Below, piece after piece: positions 1 to 6,976 of a DNA stretch of 35,212 bases. How positions within the stretch are numbered: position 1 is the first letter of the stretch; each line of letters begins with the position of its first letter. Under the pieces are notes generated by a model. It ran no database searches. It had not been told where the DNA came from and saw only the letters and a list, made by a program, of their open reading frames with translations. Made by a program: the position numbers and the translations under genes. Source of the stretch: an uncultured Clostridia bacterium. GTDB lineage: Bacteria; Bacillota; Clostridia; Christensenellales; DTU072. The stretch covers positions 1 to 35,212 of the forward strand of contig CALVXZ010000006.1 in assembly GCA_944371785.1 (NCBI GenBank). Reading direction: 5' to 3'.

Positions 1-2
1 TC

Positions 3-1874
3 GTTATATTCGGGAACGAATTCGTTATGCCGGAAAGCGAAGTTACTGTGTCAGCCGAATTTGCACCGGTATATTACATAAACGCTTACGATAACGAAGA
101 TATTTCCATTACTCCGTCCGCGTACACGGTTTTTGCCGGCGACACGGTGTATTTTGACGTGGACGTTCACGGATACAAAAAACAATCCGATTCCGGCAAC
201 GGGAAAGAGATAAACCCGTATTCCGTCGACTTTTCGCTGACCTGCGGAAACGACGTCATTGCCGAAATGGTTTATTCGGGGAATAAAACCTTTGTCGTTT
301 TGCCGGACGATCTGCCGGCAGGACAGTCGATCTATATAAATTATCTGCGGAGCGGTTTTATCAACAATATTTCTCATTCAAAGATCCAATACACTTCGCT
401 GTCCGCAGAAGGCACGGTCACGTCCAACTACCGTTCGGAAACTTCCGTGCCCGTAGGCGCAGAAGTAATTTTGGAGATCAGCCCGGCAGAAGGATACGCT
501 TTGTCGGAACTGATATTCAAGAATTTGTTTACGGGCGAAACCTATCCGGGAAATATGCTGTTCCGAATGCCCGAATACGATCTGCAGATCACCGCCGAGT
601 TCGTTTCGAAGTCCGCGGATCCGGTTACTCCCGTGGAAATTTATGCGGTCAGAAAAGACGAATTCACCGCCGCCGGTTTCGAAATATCGCTGTCGCACAG
701 CGCGGCTGAGCTTTCCGAGGAATGGAAAGGTTATACTCTTTCGGGGTATCTGAACGGCGCGGTCTCCGTAAAGAGCGACGATTCGTTCGATTTCTATCTG
801 TTGTACGTCGATTCGCTCTCGACAGTGGCTCCCGTTTCGCAAACAGCAGGTATGATCCTTCAAAAGACCTTCCCCGAAGCCGAAATAGATTGTTATATCT
901 ACTATAACACTATTGTTTTCGCGCTTGACGGCGACGCCGGAACGGGATACGAAATGTTGAAATACGGCGTTGAACACGATGAGAACTTTATTTATTTCCG
1001 CCGCGCCGATCAAACTCTGGGAGTCCTGGCTTATAAAAACGATTCGCCTTACGTTACCATTCCGGATTCCGTAAACGGATCGCGCGTCGCGTTCATACAT
1101 CGACTTGCGTTCGGCGGAAACACATCGATCCGTACAATCAACTTCGCCGCGGTCACCGAGATCGACGATTTTGCTTTCGAAGGCGTTACGGGAGTCAAAT
1201 ACTTCGATATCGGCTTTGTTTCCGATTCGGGTGTCGGCGCTTTTAAAAATACGCGCGTCAGACGTTTTGATACTTCTACCGGTAACGGTTACTTTACCGC
1301 GGACTCTTACGGGGTGCTGTACAGCATAAACCTACTCGGAAGCCGCGTTTTGGAGGCTTTCCCGACGCTTTCGGATACGACGGTTTATACTCTGCAATCA
1401 CGCACAAACGCTATCGCCGATTACGCGTTCTACGGCGCGGAAAATCTTGTGACAATCAAATATATGAGCACGCTGACGACCGTGGGCGATTACGCGTTCT
1501 ACGGCGCGGTTGATCTTGCGTACGTTTTGCACAGTTCGGATAACGACACCTCCGATAAAAAAGCCGATTTTTCGAATACGGTCTGCAATGTGACCGACGT
1601 CGGTTCCTATGCGTTCGCCGGTACGGATATCGAAATTTTCAGGTTCGATAAAATTATTTCCCTGGGTACCGCGGCGGTGGTCTTCGACGGGACCGGGAAC
1701 GTAACGATAGTGCTGAACGGGAATCGGCTGATCGACGCCGAATACGAACCCGTCCTGATCGACGCCCCCGACGGCGACGCCGGATTTAAGCTGTCTTTGG
1801 ACGGCGGAGCTCTGACCGAAGAATACAAAAACGATACCGCTTTCTCGTATCTTAGCGAATATTTTAACGACTGA
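3..1874 (+). CDS. BspA-like leucine-rich-repeat surface protein, 3' part
   Basis: The reading frame is open from the left edge, so this is the C-terminal part of a larger protein; the ATG at 27 is internal. Two segments of the pattern MPxxxVxVxAEF (codons around 27-62 and again near 570-605) mark the ends of divergent InlB-B/bacterial repeat domains, common in secreted proteins of gut Firmicutes. The second half carries BspA-type (LRR_5) units recognisable as IxDYAFYGAxxL; two copies are spaced 23 codons apart. The protein stops at a plain hydrophilic C-terminus (LSEYFND) with no LPXTG, SLH or membrane segment, so how it stays on the surface is not visible here; the anchor or signal peptide may lie in the missing N-terminal part. 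Such proteins typically mediate binding to host or microbial surfaces, but no specific ligand can be inferred. Confidence 0.8.
   Translation, partial: VIFGNEFVMPESEVTVSAEFAPVYYINAYDNEDISITPSAYTVFAGDTVYFDVDVHGYKKQSDSGNGKEINPYSVDFSLTCGNDVIAEMVYSGNKTFVVLPDDLPAGQSIYINYLRSGFINNISHSKIQYTSLSAEGTVTSNYRSETSVPVGAEVILEISPAEGYALSELIFKNLFTGETYPGNMLFRMPEYDLQITAEFVSKSADPVTPVEIYAVRKDEFTAAGFEISLSHSAAELSEEWKGYTLSGYLNGAVSVKSDDSFDFYLLYVDSLSTVAPVSQTAGMILQKTFPEAEIDCYIYYNTIVFALDGDAGTGYEMLKYGVEHDENFIYFRRADQTLGVLAYKNDSPYVTIPDSVNGSRVAFIHRLAFGGNTSIRTINFAAVTEIDDFAFEGVTGVKYFDIGFVSDSGVGAFKNTRVRRFDTSTGNGYFTADSYGVLYSINLLGSRVLEAFPTLSDTTVYTLQSRTNAIADYAFYGAENLVTIKYMSTLTTVGDYAFYGAVDLAYVLHSSDNDTSDKKADFSNTVCNVTDVGSYAFAGTDIEIFRFDKIISLGTAAVVFDGTGNVTIVLNGNRLIDAEYEPVLIDAPDGDAGFKLSLDGGALTEEYKNDTAFSYLSEYFND
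1418..1509 (+). repeat. 23-nt perfect direct repeat inside the LRR region
   Basis: An identical 23-nt sequence occurs at 1418-1440 and 1487-1509, encoding the DYAFYGA core of two successive leucine-rich repeats. The offset is 69 nt, i.e. exactly 23 codons, the usual length of the BspA-type repeat. Identity at the DNA level, including third codon positions, suggests recent duplication or gene conversion between repeat units. Confidence 0.85.
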
Positions 1875-1905
1875 ATTTTTTTATTCGAAATTAAATAATT
1901 TTAAT

Positions 1906-1928
1906 AAGCTCCTTCGGGAGCTTTTTTT
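1906..1928 (+). terminator. Rho-independent terminator after the LRR protein gene
   Basis: A 7-bp perfect stem (AAGCTCC/GGAGCTT) closes a TTCG tetraloop and runs directly into seven T residues. It lies 32 nt after the stop codon at 1874, ending the LRR-protein transcript. Confidence 0.92.
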
Positions 1929-1938
1929 ATTCCCTAAA

Positions 1939-1967
1939 TCATATACGAAAAGGATACGGCATAGGAT
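1939..1967 (+). promoter_or_regulatory. Candidate sigma-E-type sporulation promoter
   Basis: TCATATA (1939-1945) and CATAGGAT (1960-1967) are separated by 14 nt. They match the B. subtilis sigma-E consensus (kmATATT, 14-15 nt, CATACAmT) at 6 of 7 and 6 of 8 positions. The site sits just after a terminator and upstream of a PdaB-like gene, a family controlled by sporulation sigma factors in Bacillus. The predicted leader before the ATG at 2065 would be about 90 nt. The match was found by eye, so chance is not excluded. Confidence 0.35.
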
Positions 1968-2064
1968 ATTCTAGAAAACCGCCCGAAGGCATTTTTCGCG
2001 GAGAACGGCTATTTTCCGCAGATTTTCGCTTCGGCGCGGGCGTTAATATGGAGGTAGCGGATAA

Positions 2065-2823
2065 ATGATCCCGATAGTCGTCAAAAAACGCACATTGATA
2101 GCGATAATCCTGATCGTAGCCGTAGTCGTCGCCGTTATAGCCGGTGTTTGCGCCGGCAATAAAACGGAGGACGTAGCCGCGATCAACAGAAAAGTTCCCG
2201 TTTACGCAGTGGATACCTCAGAAAAACAAGTGGCGCTGACCTTCGACGCCGCATGGGGTGCCGATCAGACCAGAAAAATTATGGATGAAGTAGAAAAATA
2301 CGGTTTTAAATGCACTTTCTTTCTGACGGGATTCTGGATAGACGAAAACAAGGAGCTCGTTAAGGAGATATCCGATCGCGGGCATCTGATAGGCAACCAT
2401 TCGGAAAATCACAAGCATCTGAACGAAGTCGCGGATCTTAATGCGGAGATAGATTCCGTTAACGCGGACATATCCGCTATCACAGGCAGTTCTCCCGTTT
2501 ATTTCAGAGCTCCTTTCGGAGAATACGACAACGATCTGATTTCGGCTTTGGAATCGAAGGGGATGCAATGCGTTCAATGGAGCATAGATTCGTTGGATTG
2601 GAAGGGGATCTCTTCTTCGCAGATAGCCGAACGCGTGGTAAACGATCTGGAAGCCGGCGATATAGTGCTTATGCATAACGCTTCCGACCACATCGTTGAG
2701 GCGCTGCCGCTGATACTGCTGTCTATTCGGAATAAGGGGCTTTCCGCGGTGCGCCTTGACGAAATGCTGTACAAAGACAACTATACCGTGAATTCTCAGG
2801 GTATACAAATCAAAAATCAATAA
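2065..2823 (+). CDS. PdaB-like polysaccharide deacetylase, membrane-anchored
   Basis: A 252-residue protein with an N-terminal signal anchor (hydrophobic residues about 10-29 after KKR) followed by an extracellular NodB-homology domain. The five deacetylase motifs are present: TFDAAWG with catalytic-type Asp61, HSENH with metal-ligand His112 and His116, RAPFGEYD at 148-155, DSLDW near 175-179 and LMHNAS with His204. In motif 1 the second Asp of the usual TFDDG is replaced (TFDAAWG), as in Bacillus PdaB (TFDISWG); one metal ligand therefore differs from classical peptidoglycan deacetylases. PdaB acts in spore cortex formation in Bacillus, so a spore-envelope role is plausible but inferred. GGAGG at about 2051 lies in front of the ATG. 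The next gene follows 24 nt later and is probably cotranscribed. Other members of carbohydrate esterase family 4 are possible. Confidence 0.88.
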   Translation: MIPIVVKKRTLIAIILIVAVVVAVIAGVCAGNKTEDVAAINRKVPVYAVDTSEKQVALTFDAAWGADQTRKIMDEVEKYGFKCTFFLTGFWIDENKELVKEISDRGHLIGNHSENHKHLNEVADLNAEIDSVNADISAITGSSPVYFRAPFGEYDNDLISALESKGMQCVQWSIDSLDWKGISSSQIAERVVNDLEAGDIVLMHNASDHIVEALPLILLSIRNKGLSAVRLDEMLYKDNYTVNSQGIQIKNQ

Positions 2824-2847
2824 GAAAAAAGACAGGAGAATTTAAGG

Positions 2848-3522
2848 ATGAACAATTCGATACCGAAAAACCCGATATGTCGTAACCATTCGGTGATTAT
2901 CAGCGGAACCGTGGACAAAGAACTTTCTTTTTCGCATTCCGCTTACGGAGAAAACTTCTTCGAAACGTACGTTGCCGTAAAAAGGATGTCGGAGCAAATA
3001 GACCGCGTGCCGGTGACAATATCCGAACAGCTGCTGAATTCCTTCGGGGACATCGGAAAAGGCGACGCGATCGAAGTAACGGGGCAGTTCAGGAGCGTAA
3101 ACAAATTGATAAACGGCAGATCCAAACTTGTGCTTTCCGTGTTTGCGAAAGATTTGGCGAGGGATCCCGAAAAAATGAACGTAAACGAGATAGAGCTGAT
3201 AGGCTACGTTTGCAAACCGACTGTATACAGGATAACGCCTTTCAAACGCGAAATAGCCGATATCCTTATCGCGGTAAACCGCGCATATCATAAATCCGAT
3301 TACATTCCCTGTATCACCTGGGGAAAAAACGCACAGTTCGCGGCAGGATTGGAAGTAGGCGATAAAGTATACGCTTTCGGCAGAATACAGTCCCGAGAAT
3401 ACAGGAAAAAACTTGAAAACGGTACAGAAGAAACGCGAACGGCATACGAAGTAAGCATTACCAGCATAGGATACGCAGCTGCCGATATGTTCGGCGACGG
3501 CGATATTATGGAAGGCAGCTGA
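2848..3522 (+). CDS. SSB-like protein with two OB-fold domains
   Basis: A 224-residue protein that appears to hold two OB folds in tandem. Residues about 15-105 form an SSB-like unit (SGTVDKELSFSH...ETYVAVKR...GDAIEVTGQFRS). Residues about 110-205 form a second one (IELIGYVCKPTVYR...ILIAVNRAYHKSDYIPCITWGKNA...GDKVYAFGRIQSREY) that is clearly like the core of bacterial single-stranded DNA-binding protein. It lacks the acidic DDDIPF-type tail of the main replication SSB, so it is more likely an accessory ssDNA-binding protein than the essential one. AGGAG at 2834-2838 precedes the ATG. It lies in the same short operon as the deacetylase upstream, without an evident functional link. Confidence 0.72.
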   Translation: MNNSIPKNPICRNHSVIISGTVDKELSFSHSAYGENFFETYVAVKRMSEQIDRVPVTISEQLLNSFGDIGKGDAIEVTGQFRSVNKLINGRSKLVLSVFAKDLARDPEKMNVNEIELIGYVCKPTVYRITPFKREIADILIAVNRAYHKSDYIPCITWGKNAQFAAGLEVGDKVYAFGRIQSREYRKKLENGTEETRTAYEVSITSIGYAAADMFGDGDIMEGS

Positions 3523-3550
3523 AACGGGGAAAGGAAATACAGACTCAAAC

Positions 3551-3579
3551 TTGAATTACAGTTTTGAAAGAGCTATAAT
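3551..3579 (+). promoter_or_regulatory. Sigma-A promoter giving a predicted leaderless yggS mRNA
   Basis: TTGAAT (3551-3556), a 17-nt spacer and a perfect TATAAT (3574-3579). Only 6 nt separate the -10 box from the ATG at 3586, so transcription should begin at or next to the start codon. No Shine-Dalgarno sequence is present. Confidence 0.82.
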
Positions 3580-3585
3580 TTAAGT

Positions 3586-4266
3586 ATGGATAAATTGATC
3601 GGGAATCTGAATAAACTTCTTTCCGAAGTCGAAGAGGCAAAATACCGTTATTCGGTAAAATATGACGTCGGATTGGTCGCTGCCGGCAAGTTCCGCAGCA
3701 CGGAAGAACTGAAAACGGTTTTTTCTACGGGTAAAATAGAAGCCATCGGGGAAAACAGGGTACAGGAATTCCGCGAAAAATACACTCCGGATATGACGTG
3801 GGACATGATCGGTCAGTTGCAGACCAACAAAGTAAAATACGTCGTCGGGAAAGTCAGACTGATCCAATCTCTGGACAGAATTGCGCTTGCGGAGGAAATT
3901 CAGAAAACTGCGGAAAAACGCGGAGTCGTCCAACAATGCCTCGTGGAGATAAATTCCGGATCGGAAGAAAACAAGGGCGGGATCGAAGCCGAAGAACTGA
4001 AGGAATTCGTAAAGCGGATGCAGGATTTCCCGAATATTAAATTGAGGGGAGTCATGGCGGTAGCGCCGCGCGGGATAGGGGAAACGCAGTTGGAAAAATG
4101 TTTTTTGAAAGCGCGCGACGCATTCCGTTCGATCGATTTTTCTGATAATTTCGATATCCTGTCCATGGGTATGAGCGAAGATTTTTCTGTCGCAATAAAA
4201 TGCGGTTCGAATTTGATAAGGCCGGGCAGAATTTTGTTCGACGGAGCGTCGAGTATTATCAAATAG
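3586..4266 (+). CDS. yggS: YggS/PLPBP-family pyridoxal phosphate homeostasis protein
   Basis: A 226-residue single-domain PLP-binding protein with the alanine-racemase-like TIM-barrel fold and no catalytic domain. The PLP lysine is Lys35 in LVAAGKFRS; GENRVQEF and IGQLQTNK follow in the family order, then VEINSGSEENKGG, GVMAVAP and the phosphate-binding LSMGMSEDF..AIKCGSNLIRPG near the C-terminus. The family (YlmE in Bacillus) buffers free PLP and affects amino-acid and vitamin B6 balance; no enzymatic reaction is established. It is followed after 17 nt by sepF, the same order as ylmE-ylmF in Bacillus. The start is fixed by the promoter, whose -10 box ends 6 nt upstream; no ribosome-binding site is visible. 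Confidence 0.93.
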   Translation: MDKLIGNLNKLLSEVEEAKYRYSVKYDVGLVAAGKFRSTEELKTVFSTGKIEAIGENRVQEFREKYTPDMTWDMIGQLQTNKVKYVVGKVRLIQSLDRIALAEEIQKTAEKRGVVQQCLVEINSGSEENKGGIEAEELKEFVKRMQDFPNIKLRGVMAVAPRGIGETQLEKCFLKARDAFRSIDFSDNFDILSMGMSEDFSVAIKCGSNLIRPGRILFDGASSIIK

Positions 4267-4283
4267 ACCATAAATTAGAATAA

Positions 4284-4643
4284 ATGAGCTATATAAAAAT
4301 GTTGAAAACAGGGGAAATACCGCAAAAAAAGAAAAAAAGATTGCCCCTTTCGGAATACGATAGATTTGCTATCGCAAACAGGCGCGTTACCGCCAAAACG
4401 ACGTCGGAAATAGTGTCCGACGCACCTGTTTCCGTTTCGGAAACCGAAGTTTTGATTGACGAATTCCGTTCCGGCAAAAGCCTTTTGGTTTCGTTTTCCA
4501 AAATGAGCTCTGTCGAAAAGTCCAGGACTTTGGATTCGATGTCCGGCGCGGTAAACGCGTTGGGAGGACGAGTCGTGTCGGTGGGTCACGATCTGTTCCT
4601 GTTTGCGGTAAAGGACGCGGAGATAGATTGCAAGATCGATTGA
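4284..4643 (+). CDS. sepF: Cell division protein SepF
   Basis: A 119-residue cytoplasmic protein. The C-terminal half (residues about 55-113: VLIDEFRSGKSLLVSFSKMS, then DSMSGAVNALGGRVVSVGHDLFLF) fits the SepF core that polymerises into rings and bundles FtsZ. SepF also tethers FtsZ to the membrane through an N-terminal amphipathic helix; here the N-terminus MSYIKMLKTG is short and only weakly amphipathic, followed by a charged KKKKR linker. The protein is shorter than Bacillus SepF (about 150 residues), mostly in the linker. It directly follows yggS, the conserved ylmE-ylmF arrangement, which strengthens the call. No good Shine-Dalgarno sequence precedes the ATG. Confidence 0.8.
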   Translation: MSYIKMLKTGEIPQKKKKRLPLSEYDRFAIANRRVTAKTTSEIVSDAPVSVSETEVLIDEFRSGKSLLVSFSKMSSVEKSRTLDSMSGAVNALGGRVVSVGHDLFLFAVKDAEIDCKID

Positions 4644-4736
4644 ATCCGGCGTATACGCGCTTCGGGTTTACGCATTACTTTTAAATTTAAATTTTTTATT
4701 ATCCGTTTATTTTACTTTCGTATATTTATTCTGCGC

Positions 4737-4766
4737 TTGAAATAAGTCGGCGGTTTGTTGTATAAT
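4737..4766 (+). promoter_or_regulatory. Sigma-A promoter giving a predicted leaderless lspA mRNA
   Basis: TTGAAA (4737-4742), an 18-nt spacer and a perfect TATAAT (4761-4766), followed by only 6 nt before the ATG at 4773. The position rules out a TTG at 4755 as the start codon, since it would lie upstream of the -10 box. No Shine-Dalgarno sequence is present. Confidence 0.82.
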
Positions 4767-4772
4767 GCTCCT

Positions 4773-5336
4773 ATGAATAAAAACATTGCCGAAAAATTTA
4801 TTTATAAATCTCCTAAAAAGACGGTTTTGGTGATATTATTCGAACTTTTAATGGTCGGCATTTATCTGGCGATAGATCTATTGACCAAACATTTCATCTA
4901 TATGCCCATTGCGGCAGGCGCGGACGATATAACGATTTGGGACGGCGTACTGAAATTGGTCGCCGTAGAAAATACGGGCGCTTCTTTCGGTATTTTCCAA
5001 AACGCCAACGAAGTTTTATCCGTAATTTCGGTAATCGTCGTCGCCGTTTTGTTCGCGGTGATGATACTATCAGTAAAGAACAGGAACGGCTGGTTCCGCG
5101 CCGCATTGATTTTGATGCTGGCGGGCGGAATAGGCAACCTCGTCGACAGATTCGTTTTCGGTTTCGTTAGGGATTGGATTTATTTCGAACTGATCGATTT
5201 CGCGGTGTTCAATCTTGCCGATTCGGGACTGACGGTGGGATGCGTTCTGTTGATCATTTATGTAATATTTTTCTATCGTCCCGTCGATAAAAAGCAAAAA
5301 TCAGGCACGAATAATTCTTCCGCGGAGCAAAACTAA
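4773..5336 (+). CDS. lspA: Lipoprotein signal peptidase (signal peptidase II)
   Basis: A 187-residue integral membrane aspartyl protease that removes signal peptides from prolipoproteins after diacylglyceryl modification. Four hydrophobic segments are visible (about 17-36, 80-100, 108-122 and 148-170). Family motifs are in order: VAVENTGASFG (64-73), GGIGNLVDRF (118-127), then the catalytic aspartates Asp134 (VRDW) and Asp150 (FNLADSG). The C-terminal tail is hydrophilic (KKQKSGTNNSSAEQN). The start is placed at 4773, not at the TTG codons upstream, because those overlap the promoter -10 box. The rluD gene follows with a TAATG overlap, as lspA-ylyB do in Bacillus. Confidence 0.95.
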   Translation: MNKNIAEKFIYKSPKKTVLVILFELLMVGIYLAIDLLTKHFIYMPIAAGADDITIWDGVLKLVAVENTGASFGIFQNANEVLSVISVIVVAVLFAVMILSVKNRNGWFRAALILMLAGGIGNLVDRFVFGFVRDWIYFELIDFAVFNLADSGLTVGCVLLIIYVIFFYRPVDKKQKSGTNNSSAEQN

Positions 5337-6262
5337 TGGCGTTGCATACTTGTATGTTTAAAGTTGGTCCCGATAAAAACGGCGCAAGGATCGACGTTTT
5401 TTTGTCGGAAGCTTTAGGCGATTGCACGCGCTCCAGGGTCAGGCTTTCGATCATAGCCGGAGCCGTTCGCGCTGACGGTGAAACGATTCTGAAATGCGGT
5501 TATCACGTTAAAAGCGGTTCGGTTCTGGAAATAGACATACGCGACGCGGAGCCTCTGAAAGCCGAAGCCGAAAACATTCCATTGAATATCGTTTACCAGG
5601 ACGCCGATATGGCGGTTATAAACAAGCCTGCCGGAATGGTTACTCATCCCGCGCCGGGATCGGAATCGGGAACCTTGGTAAACGCGCTTTTGTATAATTT
5701 GAAGGATCTTTCGGGCATTAACGGGGTTTTAAGACCGGGAATAGTGCACCGTTTGGATAAAAACACCACCGGATTGATAATGGTTGCGAAAAACGACGCC
5801 GCTCACCTCGATTTATCCGGACAGATCGCGGAAAAAAGCGCGAAACGTTATTATATAGCTTTGGTCGACGGGAATCTGAAGGAAGACGGCGGAGTCATAG
5901 AGGCGCCGTTGGGCAGAAATCCTTCCGACAGAAAGAAAATTGCTGTGGTGGAAGGCGGCGACGCCGCAAAAACGCTATATAAAGTCGTCGAAAGATTCGG
6001 TAAATACACCTTGGTGGCTTTCGAACTTTTCACCGGAAGAACGCACCAAATCAGAGTACACGCCAAATTTATCCGTCACCCGATCGTAGGCGATTCCGTA
6101 TACGGCGGTTCCGACGAATTCGGCGTCGGAAGGCAGCTTTTACACGCTTTCAGGCTGTCTGTGGCATTGCCATCTTCCGGCGAAATAAAGAATTTTTATG
6201 CTCCCATACCCGACGATTTCAGGGCGGTTCTGAAAAAAATCCGCGATCGCGCCGTCAAATAA
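5336..6262 (+). CDS. rluD: RluD-type 23S rRNA pseudouridine synthase
   Basis: A 308-residue RluA/RluD-family enzyme that isomerises uridines in large-subunit rRNA to pseudouridine. An S4 RNA-binding domain occupies residues about 17-75 (RIDVFLSEAL...SRVRLSIIAGAV). The catalytic domain follows with NKPAGMVTHP and the catalytic motif HRLDKNTTG (nucleophile Asp141), then FTGRTHQIRVH near 232-242. The start ATG overlaps the lspA stop by one base (TAATG), with GGAG 8 nt upstream, so the two are probably translationally coupled. It is the counterpart of Bacillus ylyB; the exact target uridines cannot be told from sequence. Confidence 0.92.
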   Translation: MALHTCMFKVGPDKNGARIDVFLSEALGDCTRSRVRLSIIAGAVRADGETILKCGYHVKSGSVLEIDIRDAEPLKAEAENIPLNIVYQDADMAVINKPAGMVTHPAPGSESGTLVNALLYNLKDLSGINGVLRPGIVHRLDKNTTGLIMVAKNDAAHLDLSGQIAEKSAKRYYIALVDGNLKEDGGVIEAPLGRNPSDRKKIAVVEGGDAAKTLYKVVERFGKYTLVAFELFTGRTHQIRVHAKFIRHPIVGDSVYGGSDEFGVGRQLLHAFRLSVALPSSGEIKNFYAPIPDDFRAVLKKIRDRAVK

Positions 6263-6312
6263 AATTAAATTGAATATTTTTATAACAAAAACGGCATTTA
6301 CGCGAAAAACGC

Positions 6313-6341
6313 TTGCATGTATCCGTTTTATATGATAATAT
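6313..6341 (+). promoter_or_regulatory. Sigma-A promoter of the rimP-ribF operon
   Basis: TTGCAT (6313-6318), a 17-nt spacer and TAATAT (6336-6341). Transcription would begin near 6348, placing the rimP leader hairpin inside a leader of about 65 nt. No other good promoter is seen before rimP. Confidence 0.7.
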
Positions 6342-6366
6342 AAATTTACTTTATAGTAGAAATACT

Positions 6367-6393
6367 AAAGAGTGGCTGAATTTGCCACTCTTT
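6367..6393 (+). ncRNA. rimP leader hairpin
   Basis: A 10-bp perfect stem, AAAGAGTGGC (6367-6376) with GCCACTCTTT (6384-6393), closes a 7-nt loop about 20 nt before the rimP start. A hairpin of the AGAGTGG/CCACTCT type in front of rimP is a recurrent cis-regulatory leader in Firmicutes. The stem ends in only three T residues followed by GTTAGG, so it could be a weak attenuator or an RNA-binding site, perhaps for autoregulation of the nusA operon. The mechanism is not established here. Confidence 0.75.
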
Positions 6394-6412
6394 GTTAGGT
6401 AGCGAGGTAAAT

Positions 6413-6931
6413 GTGTTGTATTCCGAAACGGTAAAGGAACGCGCGGAAAAAATTATCGCCGAAGTCATCGAACCGATGGGCTACGAATTGGTAGAGGTCA
6501 CTTATACGACGGGAAAGGAAAAAGTGCTGACCGCTTATATCTATAAAAAAGGCGGAGTGACCTTGGACGATTGCGTGGCGGTGAACGACGCTCTGGAAGC
6601 TCCTTTGGAATTGAACGACATAACCGACGGGAAACCGTATACCCTGAACGTATCTTCGCCCGGATTGGACAGACCCGTCGTGACCGACCGCGACTTCAAC
6701 CGTTCTTTGGGCGAAATTTTGGAGGCGATCCTGCTTAAACCGATCGGAAAAGCCAAAAAAATAGTAGGAGCGCTTTCTGCTTGGAACGACGATGAAATCA
6801 CTTTATCGGGCGATGACGGCGAAACCTCGATCCCCAGAGCGGATATTAAAATACTCAGACCTTTCGTGGATCTGAAAAGCGCCGGCAGAGTTAAATTCAA
6901 CGACGGCGATGACAAAGCGACAAACGCCTGA
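6413..6931 (+). CDS. rimP: Ribosome maturation factor RimP
   Basis: A protein of about 172 residues needed for late 30S subunit assembly. The conserved pattern is complete: the N-terminal domain with MGYELVEVTY and LDDCVAVNDAL, the signature LNVSSPGLDRPV, then the small SH3-like C-terminal domain ending in IKILRPFVDL. The start is set at GTG 6413, with GAGG at 6404-6407 five nt upstream. TTG 6416 is an alternative. The ATG at 6411 is out of frame, and an in-frame TTG at 6392 falls inside the leader hairpin. It heads the operon with nusA, as in most bacteria. Confidence 0.92.
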   Translation: MLYSETVKERAEKIIAEVIEPMGYELVEVTYTTGKEKVLTAYIYKKGGVTLDDCVAVNDALEAPLELNDITDGKPYTLNVSSPGLDRPVVTDRDFNRSLGEILEAILLKPIGKAKKIVGALSAWNDDEITLSGDDGETSIPRADIKILRPFVDLKSAGRVKFNDGDDKATNA

Positions 6932-6976
6932 TGGCGGACAATTAAATAAAAAATACAACTTAATAGGAGAAACGTA

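Noticed and set aside
4649-4658. Perfect 10-bp palindrome GCGTATACGC after sepF
   Set aside because: It is short, has no T-run behind it and no relation to a promoter element; probably chance.
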